A stretch of DNA of 64,000 nucleotides from Luscinia megarhynchos (GCA_034336665.1 CM067568.1:9879165-9943164); one strand, 5' to 3'. Positions 39,701-51,390 are shown, counted from the first letter of the stretch. Made by a program: numbers and translations. Notes: generated by a model from the letters alone, not told the origin.

Positions 39701-39982
39701 CCTGGCACGGGGACCAAGGCGCCGACACCTAGCGCCTTCCCCCCCGCACCCCCTCCGGCTGCAGGGTGGTTCACTCCCCCCAGCGCGCGTCCCTTCGGCC
39801 GGGCGCGCCCACTCTCCGTGCAGGGGGCGGGAGAGGGGGCTAAGGAGAACACGCAGTGCCAGGATCCCCGAGCGCCGCGTCTCACCGTTGAAATCCCCGG
39901 TGTCGGCCACCACCGTGGTGTGGTGCTTGAGCTGGTCCAGCGCCGACTCCATCTTCTGCCGCTTCACGGGAGACACCGACAT
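33794..39982 (-). CDS. TALDO1: Transaldolase
   Basis: Transaldolase moves a dihydroxyacetone unit between sugar phosphates in the cytosolic non-oxidative pentose phosphate pathway. Eight exons, in transcript order, are 39982-39886, 37875-37752, 37347-37240, 36669-36538, 36102-35927, 35787-35590, 34485-34340 and 33826-33794. All have AG/GT borders and join in frame to 1014 bases, exactly 337 residues as in human. It starts [19 protein letters not shown]. Catalytic positions are kept: Asp27 in VADTGDF, Asn in DATTNPSL, and the Schiff-base Lys142 in [12 protein letters not shown]. Later landmarks are [19 protein letters not shown] and [15 protein letters not shown]; it ends [10 protein letters not shown]. 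The gene looks intact and functional. It faces GATD1 tail to tail and EPS8L2 lies upstream on the same strand, opposite to human only because the whole window is inverted. Confidence 0.97.
34990..35130 (-). repeat. CR1 LINE 3' fragment, antisense, in TALDO1 intron
   Basis: It starts with the reversed tail CACAGAATTCTGGAATAATTT and continues with 'GGGACACCTTCCACCATCCC' and 'TTGCTCCAAGCCCCATCCAA'. It lies between TALDO1 exons 6 and 7. Confidence 0.92.
38925..39025 (+). repeat. CR1 LINE 3' fragment in TALDO1 intron 1
   Basis: The segment holds 'GGGCCAGGAGCTGGACTCGA' followed by TGATCCCCAATTCTACAATCC, the last part of a CR1 3' end. Confidence 0.75.
39448..39532 (-). repeat. CR1 LINE 3' fragment, antisense, in TALDO1 intron 1
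   Basis: The reversed tail ACAGAATCCTGTAATGACTGG is followed by 'TTGTCCAGTTCCACTCCCTG'. Confidence 0.75.
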
Positions 39983-40520
39983 GTCCGCGGCTGTGGCGGC
40001 TCGCGCGCCTTTGAGGGACGGTGCGTGCCCGGAGGGGACCGGCCTGCGCGCGCACCCGCCGTCCGCGCACTCCCGCCGCCAATCCCAGCGCGGCTGGGCT
40101 GCAGCGGCCAATCAGGAGCGCGGACACGGGACGGAGGCGGCCGGGAGGAGCCGAGGCGGGGCAGCGGCAGAGAGGACCATTCTGATTGGCTGCTGCCTGG
40201 CCCTGGGGGTCGGGGTGGGTGGTCGCCGTGGCGACCCTGACGCCGCCATTGTCCCCAGCAGAGCGTGTCCCCGGTCTCTGGGCTCCGGGATCTCCCAGCC
40301 CCGGGATCTCGGTCCCCAGAACCACCCGGGGATCTTCCCCTCGGCCCGCACGGCGCTCGACCCGCCCCGAGCCACCCGTCCCTCACGGGCCCGGGCGCCG
40401 CCGGAGCCGCAAGATGGCGGCGGGCGGGCCGTGAGGGGGGGCGGCCGTGAGGGGGGGCGGCCGTGAGGGGAGGCGCGGAGCCGTGGCGCTGCTGCCCCGC
40501 TGCAGGAGCTCGGCGCTCAC
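39660..40520. promoter_or_regulatory. TALDO1: CpG island promoter of TALDO1, possibly bidirectional
   Basis: CG-dense sequence covers TALDO1 exon 1 and about 500 bases upstream. It contains two reversed CCAAT boxes (ATTGG at about 40080-40085 as CCAAT, and GATTGGC at 40185) and several GC boxes (GGGCGG). On the far side, a GGCGGCCGTGAGGGG motif is tandemly repeated near 40435-40470. Both the CCAAT boxes and the island's reach toward EPS8L2 allow a divergent non-coding transcript; none is proven. Confidence 0.7.
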
Positions 40521-40977
40521 TGCTCCCTCCCCTGTCGTGGGAAGGTTCGGAATGGCTTGTACAGCTCCAGCCGCTGAGAGAGCCACTGACCCAGCAGGGC
40601 AGGTGTTTCGGGCTCTTGAGTCGCCTAAACTTTATTTGGGCTGTAGAGGAGGTCATCTTGTTACTGTGGTTGTTCAGCTGAGACAGAGGATGGCCGGCCC
40701 TTGGCTGGAAATGCTGGAGAATCTCTGGCTTGGCTGTGTCACGGGGTTATACTGTTCCTTCTGTCTGTATTGTTCCACTTGGGACAGCTGCCACAGAAGT
40801 TCCCCTTCCTGATAGGCAAGCATGTGCTTTTGTACAACTTTTTCATGCTTTGCCCAACCCAGGAAAGGATAATGCAAAGAAGCTTTAAGTCCTGTTTGAA
40901 TTCTGTGACTCTGCAGGAAACAGGTTCGTACTGACTCTGGTTTCTTTGCCAAGGAACAGGAGAGCCTCACTTGAGAG

Positions 40978-41082
40978 TCATGGAATCACAGATTCCCAAA
41001 CTGGTTGGGGATGGAAGGGACTTTAAAGACCATCCAGTTCCACCCCCTGCTATGGGTGGGGTCACCTTCCACTAGACCAGAA
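40978..41082 (-). repeat. CR1 LINE 3' fragment, antisense
   Basis: It starts with ATGGAATCACAGATTCCCAA and continues with 'GGAAGGGACTTTAAAGACCA', 'CCAGTTCCACCCCCTGC'. Confidence 0.85.
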
Positions 41083-43461
41083 CAGAAAAGCAGTTCAGTT
41101 TGCAGCATTTCTGGTGCTTAATTCTTATCATGTGTGAGATTTTCACCTCTGTTTTTAAAACACAGCTATCCAGCCATACCACCCTTCCTGTTGAATGTCA
41201 GTCCCCAAACCCAAAAGGAAACTTGTGTGGTTTCAGACATTTTTCTGAGTTTCTGAGACTCTCAGTGATATACCATTATGAAAACCCAGTGACAGAGATG
41301 GAGATGGATTTATAACTTAACTATTTTAATAACTCTTGTACAGTGCATGGTTATATCATTGTCTCCTTCGCTCAGGTACATTAATGTACAGTACTTTATA
41401 GCAGTGTCTGCAGGCAGTACAAACAGAACAGATGCACAGCTCAGTTGCTTGGACATTTGTAAAGTTTTCCTTTGCAATAAGATCTGCCGAGATATTTGGT
41501 TTTGGAAGTGTTCCTGTGGCTCCCAGCTTTACAGAGCTCTCATGTACACTCCTGTTAAAATCCCAGATAACTGTAATTCCCTGTGATTTGCTTTCCTCTA
41601 CGCCCCAGGACTAGAAGGTGGCCTTTTCCCTAGCTCATAATTTGTTTTTATTTTCATTTTAGAAACTTTTTCGCCTCCTGTGATTGCCGTCCTGCTTCCC
41701 TTCTCCACCCTAATCCAGAGCCAGGGCTTCTCAGGAGGATTGTCCTCTTCATCCCTCCCTGACAAGGTGAGTGTCCTCAGATCCCAGCAGGGCTGTGACT
41801 AAACCCAGGATCCTGCCCTGCCTGCACCCTAATTCTGCTGGGGCCAGCAGTGTCCTCTTCCAAACGAAGAAAACTGATTATCCATTGGAGACACTTAAGA
41901 ATAAAGCCAAAACTGAGGTGCACTGGTGTTCTCAGATTCAAACACGAGTTTCCCAGATGCTGTTTTAAAGCTTTTTCCATTAAATGTGCAAGGACAGGCA
42001 CAAATTTGGGCAAAGACTCAGCACGTGCTGAGAGAGAAAACCCCACTGTCCCTGGGCTGTGGGCAGCTCTGGAGCTGTGTTTTCCTCACTGCTTTGCAGT
42101 CAGGTTGGTCTGTCAGTTAAATAGAGATGGAAATGCAGTGTGCCAGACTTGCTGTGGACAGGAACTGTGCTGCTTGCTTGAGTTTTGAGACTGAGAGTAA
42201 ATTTTGGAAGCATAATCACAAATTCTGCCTCTAGGGAGAGAGATTTTCCTCACCCCTATTTACAGATTATTATATACAAATGCACATCTGGAGGAAATAG
42301 CATCCTGTGCTAAATTAGATTTTTTTTTCCTTATGCCCGTTTATTTGGAGTTAAACCTGCCTTTCCCAGTGTGCTTTGGGGTTTCAGCTATTTGGGAATC
42401 ATTTCAGCTGACTCTTTGCACTGAAAAGGTGAAGGTGGGGACGAGTGACCAACACCCTGGGAAGGGCTGTGGGTGTGCCTCGGTCGGGAGCAAATGGTCA
42501 GGGCTTATCTTCTGGTTTGAGGCCGGGTTTGGCAACACCACAACATTCCAGTGCAGGATCAGTGCCCCAGAGAAGGGCTGCACAGCTGCCCTGAGCCCAG
42601 CCTCTGCAGGTGGAACTCACATATTTCCACACCCAGATCCCTTTGTTTGTCACTCCTGCTCGATTCTAGCACTGAGAGCTCACTTCAGCTGCTCAGAGAC
42701 GTGGGTTTAAGGAAGCAGCCAGACTTTGGGAATGTGTGTTGCCATTCCAGCCTTGTCCAATGAGGGGGCTCAGGGGGACAGGAGGGGGACAGGGAGTTGT
42801 CACCAGGCCTGTGCTCGTGGGCTGCAGGGGACACCTGCACCGAGGAGGAAATGGAAATGGGGCTGCCTTAGGCTGCCCAGAGAGATTGTGATCCCCATCC
42901 CAGGAAGTGTCCAAGGCGAGGCTGGACAGTATTTGGAACAACTTGGGCTTTTGAGAGGCGTCCCTGCCCAACATGGGGGGTGGAACAGGATGAGCTTTAA
43001 TGTCCTTTCCTTAAACCAGTGCAGGGTTCCAAAGCCTTATTCCCGTGGAGCAGGCTCCAGCCTTGAGGCTGCCTCTCCTGGCTGTGCCACGCCTGCTCTG
43101 CCAGCGAGGGGGGAGCAGGGACAGCCCTCGGAGAAAAGCTCTGGGGGTCTTTGTTTGCTTGAGTCCAGCCCTTGTACATCCAGCCCCATGTGAATCCTGC
43201 TCCGATAGCATGCACGGAAAATTCCAGTATAAAATATATAGTTATAAAAAAAAATACTTCATGCAAAATTAAAACACCTTTCCCAGTGGGACATGGTCTT
43301 ATGTCAACCCCTCCCAAGAGTGTTCAAGGAATTGTCACTCTGATGGCAGCTGGACCCCAAGGGGAGCTCTGCTGCCTCCGGCCTGGGCCGGGAATCATTA
43401 CTTTCATTCCCTTTTTTTCTGCACTACTTAGGGCTAAGAGCTGAAATAAAGCAGAGAGACT
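41083..43461. other. Stretch between TALDO1 and EPS8L2, with EPS8L2 3' UTR
   Basis: No coding exon is recognisable. Part must be the EPS8L2 3' UTR. AATAAA hexamers on the minus strand occur at about 42338 and 41646, either of which could end the transcript. A sense CR1 fragment sits at 42.87-43.02 kb. Confidence 0.4.
42864..43018 (+). repeat. CR1 LINE 3' fragment
   Basis: The blocks 'GCTGCCCAGAGAGATTGTGA', 'CCCAGGAAGTGTCCAAGGCG' and 'GTGGAACAGGATGAGCTTTA' are in CR1 order. Confidence 0.88.
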
Positions 43462-46111
43462 TTAATTAGCAGAATCAATCCTTTCCTGGCGGCGTTTCAT
43501 GATTTCTTGGAGCTCTGACTCGCCTCTGCTTTTCTGGAATGGAAACAAAACAGGAAGTTTGGATTTGAACTTCAAGCTGTAGTTAAATTACAGTATGTAA
43601 TGAGTGCTGTAGGAGTAGAGTTCGTTTCAAAGAGATGGGTGATATCAGTAAAAAGCAGATTAATTAGTGGAAATGGGGATCTTCCTTATGGATCTGGGGC
43701 CTTTTTGCTTAAATACACTTCAGAATTTTTACATGTGTTTTATTGCTGGTGTGGGTTTTGCTTGCATTGTGTTTGTTTATTTTTTTTCAACTGTATTTCT
43801 TAAGATGCCTGTTTAATGAGCTATCTGACAGTGCTGGTACAGCCCCCATTCCAGCAGGAATTATCCAGAAAAGCACTTACCTCCAGCAGGTTTTTCTCCA
43901 CCGTGATCTTGCTGTACACCCTGTTTCCCTCATCACCACACACCTTCTTCAGCTCCTCTCTGTTGAGGGAGAAGAGCTGAGCTCCAGTGAGGATGCCCAG
44001 GTGCTCCACAGTCCTGGGGAGACACAAAGTGGGGAGATGATGGTTGTGCTGCACGTGGCCTGATGCCAGAGGTGAGGACTGGGAGATGGGGGCAGGGAGC
44101 TGCACTGGGACCGGATCACAGGCCCTGGGGCTGAGCCAGGGTGGCACCTGTGATTCCATGGCATTGCAGGCTGTGGGTTTAATTCCTTCATTATTTTTCT
44201 TCAAGAAAATGTTTATAAGAGGGAAAGGGAGTGGGTTTGGGCTCTGAACATCCTGATTATAGAGCCTGGATTGAATAGGGTTGAAATCTGATTTGCAACA
44301 CAGGCTCTGTAAGTAAATCCCAGTGACTTGTCCCAGGTGAGATGCCAGTAGCCTCCCCTGCTCCTTCTCCAGGGAAGGACAAGAATTCCAGGTGGCAACA
44401 GAGCAAATCTTACTCTTTGCTGAATGACTTGGCCTCCAGCCAGGCTTTGACTTCTTCAGTGCTGGATTCAAAGGTGAGGGGCACAAAAACTTGCTGAGGC
44501 TTTTCCACTTTGAAATTCCTGTGGGGAGGCTGAATTTTATTGTTTGTGATCTTCTTTAGCAGCTCGTCGTTCAGCTCATCCATTTGGTGAATTAGTTCTG
44601 TAGAAACAGGTAGGGAATGGAATCAAGTCTTCAGTCATAAATCCCATTAAATGAATGTATTTGTGGGGAAATTGTAAGGAAAACGGGGATGTGGCTCAGC
44701 ACTTTCATTAACTCTGTAAATAGAGCCCAGAAAAGTGCTTGCTTTTGTATTTTAGTTCTAAACAAGTTTAAGTGCTCTGTTGGAGCAACAGAGTGAGCAA
44801 CGGCATTTGGACCTTCAGAATACCATCAGGAACAAACGTGTACAGGCAGATCGCCGTGGTTTTGGACACTGGAGGGCCCTGGAGGAGAGTGGGAGATCTC
44901 CCCTTTCCCCCTGAGCCAAGAGTCTCACTTCAGCTTTTGAAACCTCACTTTCTCTTTGGGAGAAACTTGGATTTCTGCAGTTCATCTGCAGGATGAAGGA
45001 GAGGAGGGATCACAGAATCTTTCTGGTGAACAAATTTACCATGGGATCAGTTGTTTCTCATGTGTCTAACTCACCCTGTTCCTCCTGCCCCGTTTAAAGG
45101 ACATAAAACCCCTCAACACCCACCAGCTCCTGCTCCAGCTGTGCTCAGGAGTGTAAATTGATCTGGCAGAGTCTTTGCTCCCAGCAGTGCTCCCAAGTGG
45201 TGACAGGGACAGGGTCCTTTTCCCCGAGGGCTGGTGTTGGTGTAGGGGTTTTGCTTCAGTTTGTCATCTTCCTGGGTTTGAGTTATTTAGTTCCCTTTGG
45301 GCTGGTGAAATAAGGGAACTGCCCTGCAGACTTCACAGCAAGAGGGGAAGATCCCAGCAGAGGTTGGGGGATGGTCTCTGTTTTCCGAGAACCACGTTCC
45401 CATTTTCCTGTGCCCCTGTGTTGCCATTTATTTTCCTCCCATCACCCCTTGGCTGTTGCCTGATGTGGAAGGACAGATCTGTGAGAATCTACAGTTGGAG
45501 TTTTGGGATTGAGACCTTTTCAGTCCTCTCTGCTACTTCTAGTCAGTAATTTGCTGATCCCAGAGTTCCAGGTTTTGCTCTGCAGTGGAACAGAAAAGGC
45601 AGGAAGCACAAACGGGGAGTGAGCCACACACTCATGATAATGAGATGAGCTTGAAGGTCCCTCCCAGCCCAGGCCATCCAGTGATTCCATGAAAACTGCA
45701 GTGACATTTCATCCAGTGTCACTTTCCCCACAAAACTCCTGAGGACTGTGGAGAATAACTCAGTGTTATGAACAGATTCATGTCCAGCAGGGGATGAGCA
45801 GGGCAGGACAGGGAGTTGTTGTCCCCCCTCCTCACTGTGGTTATGGTGGGACTGACATGTTTGAGCTGAGGAAGTGACACAGCACAGTTCCAGCTTTGGA
45901 TCTGAGTAGAGCTTAGACACCACCTGGAGTTGGTGCTTGCTGACATCCTGAGCTCTCTCCTGCCCCTGGGAAGGGACACATCTTCTCCCAGGAATGGTCA
46001 CCTACCTCCAGGATTTCATCCTTGAGCACCGAGAGCTCATTGGCGTTTCGAGCGGTGACATCATAGCGGATTTTGGCAAATCTCCTGGGCGCTCCCTGGG
46101 CCTCAGAATTC
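43462..46111 (-). CDS. EPS8L2: EPS8-like protein 2, C-terminal exons only
   Basis: EPS8L2 links Rho/Rac signalling to actin and is needed at hair-cell stereocilia tips. Four exons are seen, in transcript order: 46111-46006, 44597-44414, 44013-43881 and 43533-43462. The first encodes the front half of the SH3 domain ([20 protein letters not shown]). The next three encode the linker [16 protein letters not shown], the SAM-like domain ([31 protein letters not shown]) and the end [18 protein letters not shown]. The last three join in frame. The SH3 exon does not: it ends in phase 0, whereas the next needs one base, and joining them gives an immediate TAA. The exon for the back half of the SH3 domain is therefore missing. 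The PTB domain and all upstream exons were also not found up to 64 kb. Absence may reflect real loss or assembly error. Confidence 0.88.
45632..45694 (+). repeat. Short CR1 3' end fragment inside EPS8L2 intron
   Basis: The bases from AATGAGATGAGCTTGAAGGT through CCAGTGATTCCATGA match only the last ~60 bases of CR1. It lies exactly in the interval where an SH3 exon is missing. Confidence 0.7.
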
Positions 46112-48216
46112 CTGCAGGAGGAAAAACTGGAGTTTTAGTGGGGGCCCATGTGATTACAGGGTCAATGTGGGTTCACTGGTGGAACAGGAGTGGTGTCAGC
46201 CAGGAGTTTGTGTTTGGAGGGGCAGGGTCCCTCTGCTCCTCTTTTGAGGAAGATTCTCAGCCCCCTGGGGCTGGGAACAAGCAAACCAAGGCTGTTGGGT
46301 TTTGATACAGGGCCTTCCTGGGGGGCTGTGAGGCACATCCTGGAAGGAAATGCTGCTTTAGGGCCTGGGGGGGCTGACACAGCAGGACCCAAAGGCTCCC
46401 TTGCAGCTCCCGGGAAAGATGAGGTGTGAAACTCTCCCTGTCCTGCCCAGTAGAAACAACTGCCCCAGATGCCAGAGCAGGGAGGAACTGGGGGCAGAGG
46501 AATTGAAAATCCAAGCAGGTAGAACCCACTGGAAATCCGTGGGGTTTTCATCAGGCAACACTGAGCTGCAGAGTCCTGCAGGTTCCCCGGAAAAGTGAGT
46601 TTGGGTGATTGGGGAAGATAAATGCTTTTATGTGTTAGCTTGGGACACCAGAATATACGGTTTTCAAAGTTGAATTGACTTTTTGTTTGAAGAGAGACAA
46701 AATGAATATGGTAGGTTCTTGAAAATGGTGAAAAAGTGTAATGAAAGGTTCTTTTTGACACAACCTGAAAAGTTTTGTTTTGGTTTTGTTTTGGTTTTGG
46801 TTTTGTCTTGTTTTGTTTTTGTTTTGTGTTGCCTGGCTTAGGGAAATTTAGCAGATTTCATATTTTTTTTCTCCAGCTGAGTGAAGTGTTATCTTTTTAA
46901 TTCAAAAAACATTTGCTGTATGGAAATACACTCTTGCCTTGTGAAAGGACAGGTAGGAACAATTTTAATGCACTTCTCATGGATCTTCTGGCTTATGAAA
47001 TGTAACCTGCACAGATACCTGCTGCCTGATTCATGGGAGCTCAGGTTCTCCTTCAGTTTGGGTCAAATTGTTGTAAGTCAGGGCACTCAGTGCTTCCAGC
47101 ACTGCCAGCAACTCTGTTTTTCCCCTTCTGACCTGCTGGGTTTGGCCAGTGCTTTGAAATCCATGTACTGGGGAAGCTCAGTTCTTTGTGAACCCGTAAA
47201 ACCTGGTGTTAGAAAATGAGCCCTTTATGCTTAGTTTAAATTAATTTTCCTGCCCTCATTAGCTGTGTTAGGTGGTCAGAAGAAGGTTGAAACCACTAAT
47301 TTAGTGTTGGATACTGCAATAGTGTTTGCAGGGTTGTCTTTAGCTTTGGGACTGGTTGTACCCCTGTGGAACATTTCAGTTGTAATTCCAGCTGTGGGGG
47401 AGAGTTTGGAGCAGTCAAAGTGAATCCAGCAGGCCAGGGAGGGAGCGCTGCCTTTGCCCTGAAGGCAGGGAGAGGGAAGGCAATCCCAGTTAGGTTGGAA
47501 TTCCTTCTTTTGTGGCATTCCAGAAGGTAACTGAGTCAGTCAGGAGGGAGGATTTGAGGCTAATGTGTGCTTTGTGTGCACCTGGACTGTGCGAAGGGAC
47601 CTGTGCTGAGGCTGTGCTCCTGCTGGGGCTTTAGGACACTTCTCTGCAGCCAAGAGCCGAGGTGTAAATAACTGTAATACTGAGGGGTGGCTGTTTGTGC
47701 TGAGATGGGGTCTCCTGGCTGGAAAACTTGTTCAGGCTACTCTGAAAAGAGCAGGAGCACAGCAGGGAAAATATTTGTCCCAGGGCTGTCATCCTGGCAA
47801 ATTAACAATTCACTTGCAATTTTTTTTTCTGACGTGTTATCCATAAGGAAAATTTGCTGTTGACGGCGTGCAAGGCAGGTAAACAGGTACAACAGCTATC
47901 CCAGGAGGAAATATCCTCCTCTCCTCTCCTGTGAGCTGTGGTTACCCTGCTGCTGGCTAGAGAATGCCACCTTGGTTAAAGGTACTTGATCATTTCTGTT
48001 CCAAAATTCCATCCTGCTATTTATGGTTTGCCCGTGCTGAGACAGGTAGAAATGTTTCCCTGTGTGTGTTGCCTGCCAGTCATTAAAAACAGACTCCAGT
48101 CATCTCACATAAACTAAATTTTCCTTATTTTTCCCAACCTCACTGAGAAAACTGGAATTGGAGAAGATAAATGATCCCAATTCTTTTCCCTGCTCCACAC
48201 TGCATCTGTACCACTT
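46112..48216. other. Stretch left of the retrovirus, no EPS8L2 exon found
   Basis: Upstream EPS8L2 exons would be expected here, but none was recognised on the minus strand. The stretch holds a GTTTT-rich simple repeat and otherwise featureless sequence. Confidence 0.5.
46773..46832 (+). repeat. (GTTTT)n-type simple repeat
   Basis: Imperfect repeats of GTTTT and GGTTTT cover about 60 bases. Confidence 0.9.
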
Positions 48217-48222
48217 GATGTT

Positions 48223-48509
48223 TGTGGGGAGTTAGGGATTTGCGAGCGGAAGATATCGAGTTGTGACGGACAGCTAGGGACACTTCTTCCCCCCACCCCC
48301 TGTGGTCAGATCCCGGCTCTGTACCTGGCCACACCCGGCCGGACATGAGCTAAGGGAAATGACACAGAGATAGCCCACCATAAAAACCCCTGTGACCCCT
48401 CAATAAACGCCATTTGCTCTCTGCCATATTGGTGTGTGGAGCACATGGACCCGAGTGGCTCGGGGTTAGAGCCGCCCGTGCGGGCTGGAACCAGGTCGCC
48501 AACGCAACA
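48223..48509 (+). repeat. Left LTR, 287 bases
   Basis: It begins TGTGGGGAG and ends CGCCAACGCAACA. An AATAAA lies at 48402-48407, with a TATA-like CATAAAAA about 25 bases before it. It differs from the right LTR by several one- or two-base indels and only one substitution. Confidence 0.97.
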
Positions 48510-48511
48510 AG

Positions 48512-48529
48512 TGGTGCCGAAACCGGAAA
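48512..48529 (+). promoter_or_regulatory. Primer-binding site, tRNA-Phe-like
   Basis: TGGTGCCGAAACC matches the complement of the 3' end of vertebrate tRNA-Phe (which ends GGTTTCGGCACCA) over its first 13 bases; the remaining bases diverge. Confidence 0.7.
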
Positions 48530-48629
48530 CGCGAAACCGCCCGAATTCGGGGATCGCCTGGACGAGCACCGGCGGCCACACAGCTGGACTTGTGTGGCGG
48601 GGGGAGACGTCCCCGGACCAGCGTGGACC

Positions 48630-50440
48630 ATGGAGGCCATTGCTAAGGTCGTGAGTGAAATCCACGCGCAGTGGGGTTTAAATTGTAAACTTAATGATTT
48701 CTCTCTCGCAGTGCCGAGACTTATAAAGATAGGGGCTATAGAGAGCCCGGTAGATATTCTCCATCCGGAGATATGGGGTAAATGCACAAACGCCCTGGCT
48801 GAGGACACCATGTCGTCCGGCTCAGGGAAAGCACTTAAGGCATGGGGGAAGGTTATCCGGCTCTGCAAACTGCCGGCAAGAACAGGAGACTTGGAAGGCA
48901 GCTGACTTGTTTATTAGCTACGCCGCAACTGGGGATCGGGGCGGCTACGCAAACCGTGGAACGGTTCGAGTCCGAGGCGGCCACGCTGAGGCGCTGGGGA
49001 CCTTGGATCCACCCCGCAGCCCGTGGGCCGGGACTCACCAGAAGCCGGAGGGAGAGCAGCAGCTGGGCATTGTGGCAGGGGGCTAGCAGAGGAGGCGAAC
49101 GCTGCTATAATATCAGAAATACAAGCGGCGGAGGAGACGAAACCTCCTCCATATGCATTTGAACATGGCGCCCGAACAGCGTGGTCAGGATTGGAACAAG
49201 AGCTCGGGGAGGGGCAGAAGGCTCGCTGAATGGCAGCAAGCACGGGCGGAAAGCAGGGAGGCGGGGCGAGCGCGGACGGAGCGTCAGACCAACCAGAGCG
49301 CTCATTTTAAAGCAGATCCGTATAAGGCAAGAACCTCCCCCAGCAGGAGGAGGGGAGAGCAGGGGAGGGAACGGCCCGGCCCCCGGGAGGAGGGGCGAGG
49401 CAGGGCGAGCCGAGGAAAAAGCTCGGCAGCCAGGCGTCCAGTCAGTCGACTTCCGGCACTGACTCTGACTCCAGCTGGGATAGCTGGTGGGAGGGATAGT
49501 CGATGCGGATCAGACACTGATTGGGATTTAACAAAGAGGGTGCGCGGCTTACAGAACCGCTAGCCGCAACCCTCCGGCGTGGGTTAAGGCGGTACCAAGG
49601 AAAAACTGCACTCCACTCACGGACTGGAGAAAAATTAAAAATAGCATCGCGAGTGGGCGCCATCCGCGCGCTCGTGTTCCCGGGGTCCGGGTTGGGGGCG
49701 GACGGGAACCAACGAACCTACTCGCCGGTAAATCCGAAGAGCGTACAGGCTATCGTAAAGCGGTTGCAAATAAAGGGAATTAATTCTGCCATGGTTTCCA
49801 CACTTGTGGATAGCGTTTTGGAGTGACGATATGCTTCCCTTTGATATCAAACAGACTTGCAGGCTAATCTTTGATGGGGGCGGGGATGATTGTTTTTAAG
49901 CAAGAATGGGAGGATAACTGTGCAAAGCAGCTAGCCCTGGTGGCGGGGAAAACCATCCACTGCATGGCTCCAGCTTACAGAGGCTAATGGGCGAGACCGA
50001 CTATGATTACCCCACAAGCACAGGCAGAGGGTCTGCGGGCCCATGAGGTCATGACAACAACCCGTGCTGCCAGAGAAGCCATCCGTACAGTTTCTAAGGT
50101 ACTGGCTAAACAGTCGCCTTGGTCACCATAAAGCAAAGTGAGAGTGAGAGCTTCACTCAGTTTGTGGACGCCTCAAGCAACAGTAGATTCCTCTTCATTA
50201 CCTTCAGGGCGAAAGGCCCGTGGTAGCTGACTGCCTGAGGCAGCAATGCAGTTCAACCACCAAGGACATTTAGTCGCTGCCACCTGGGTCCAATGTAGCA
50301 ACCATGATCAGGCGCGTTGTAAAGGAGGAGCACCTTGCTCCCCATCCAGGCAGCAGTTCACACTGCAATAACCAGCGTGATGGCATGCTTCAAGTGCAGC
50401 CAGGCAGACCACGTAGCAGTAAACTACCCTCAGTCGATCT
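48630..50440 (+). pseudogene. Broken retroviral gag
   Basis: An ATG at 48630 opens a 91-codon frame that begins MEAIAKVVSEI and keeps a Trp-containing, alpharetrovirus-like matrix pattern (IWGKCTNAL, ALKAWGKVIRL), ending at a stop at 48903-48905. Capsid-like sequence resumes in other frames: about 49710-49826 (KSVQAIVKRLQ), continuing one frame away after 49826, and again around 50000-50130. A zinc-knuckle remnant lies at about 50383-50440, with C-x2-C-x4-H spacing but Asn where the last Cys should be. Several frameshifts and stops prevent a single reading frame. Some may be sequencing errors, given the indel pattern between the LTRs. Confidence 0.75.
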
Positions 50441-51390
50441 CTAGCCAGACCAACCCTCTACAACCCATTCCTAAACATGTTGAATGCCACCTTTCTATCG
50501 TTAAACCAATCCAACCCGAACCTTACAGAATCATGCTGGTTGTGCTATGATGCACAGCCCCCTTTTATGAAGGGGTTGCTATCGGTCTCCCATTCATCTT
50601 TTTCAAAGTCAGACAGTCCCGTAATGCAGATGGGACACCCCCGGAGAGGCATTACCCTAAGCGGAGTCACGCGGGTCCCAGGGCAAAATGCTTGACAATG
50701 CAACCTTAGCAAAAGCAGATGGGCAGCGTCTGCGGGGAATTTCGTCAAACTTAAAGGGGAAGTTCCAGTGGGTAATCCCTGCTGCATCGGGAATGTGGGT
50801 CTGTCAACAGTCAGGGTAAGCCCATGTGTACTCCTTAACAAATTCAATCACTCTACCGACTTTTTGTGTTCAAGTTCTCATTGTCCCCAGAGTTCTGTAT
50901 AGCCAGGAAGAAGAAGTGTACCAGATGCTTGAGAACCCAACCGGCTCACAGCGAGAACTGGTAACAGGCATCACATCGCAATGCTCCTCGGTTTAGGAGC
51001 TACCGGCTGCCACCGGGCGTCTCAGCCCTCGCAACCCGACACCAAGGACTGGCTCAACTGCAGATGACTGTGACGAGGACTTGCAAGAGTCGAGAAATCC
51101 ATTTAGATCCCTAGAGAAATCCTCTCCTCACTCTCAGAGGTAGTCCTCCAAAACAGGCGAGGACTGGACCTTCTGTTCATGCAGCAAGGAGGCCTGTGTG
51201 CGCCTTGAAAGAGGAATGCTGTTTTTACGCTGACCACACCGAGTCGTCAGAGACTCCATGGCGAACTGAGAGACCGACTGAACCTGAGAAAAATGGACAG
51301 GGAAGCTCAACAGGGCTGGTTCGAATCGTGGTTCAACCGTTCCCCATGGCTCACCACCCTAATCTCCACCCCTAATAGGCCCAGTCACTA
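50441..51390 (+). pseudogene. Broken retroviral env, gammaretroviral type
   Basis: A CWLC motif at 50534-50545 marks the surface subunit, directly downstream of the gag zinc knuckle with no pol between. Around 51150-51225 lies the conserved region preceding the Cys-x6-Cys-Cys motif of the transmembrane subunit; here the first Cys codon and the Cys-Cys pair are 17 bases apart instead of 18, so the frame is broken and a TGA follows. A tryptophan-rich stretch ending in WFNRSPWL near 51345 precedes a membrane anchor that is interrupted. The coding sequence is non-functional. Confidence 0.78.

Noticed and set aside
39630..40466. 278-codon plus-strand frame
   Set aside because: It is antisense to TALDO1 exon 1 through a CpG island. 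GC-rich DNA has few stops; the product is Arg/Pro/Gly-rich with no domain.
48850..49305. Minus-strand frames inside the retrovirus
   Set aside because: They are antisense to gag remnants and have no retroviral or host domain.
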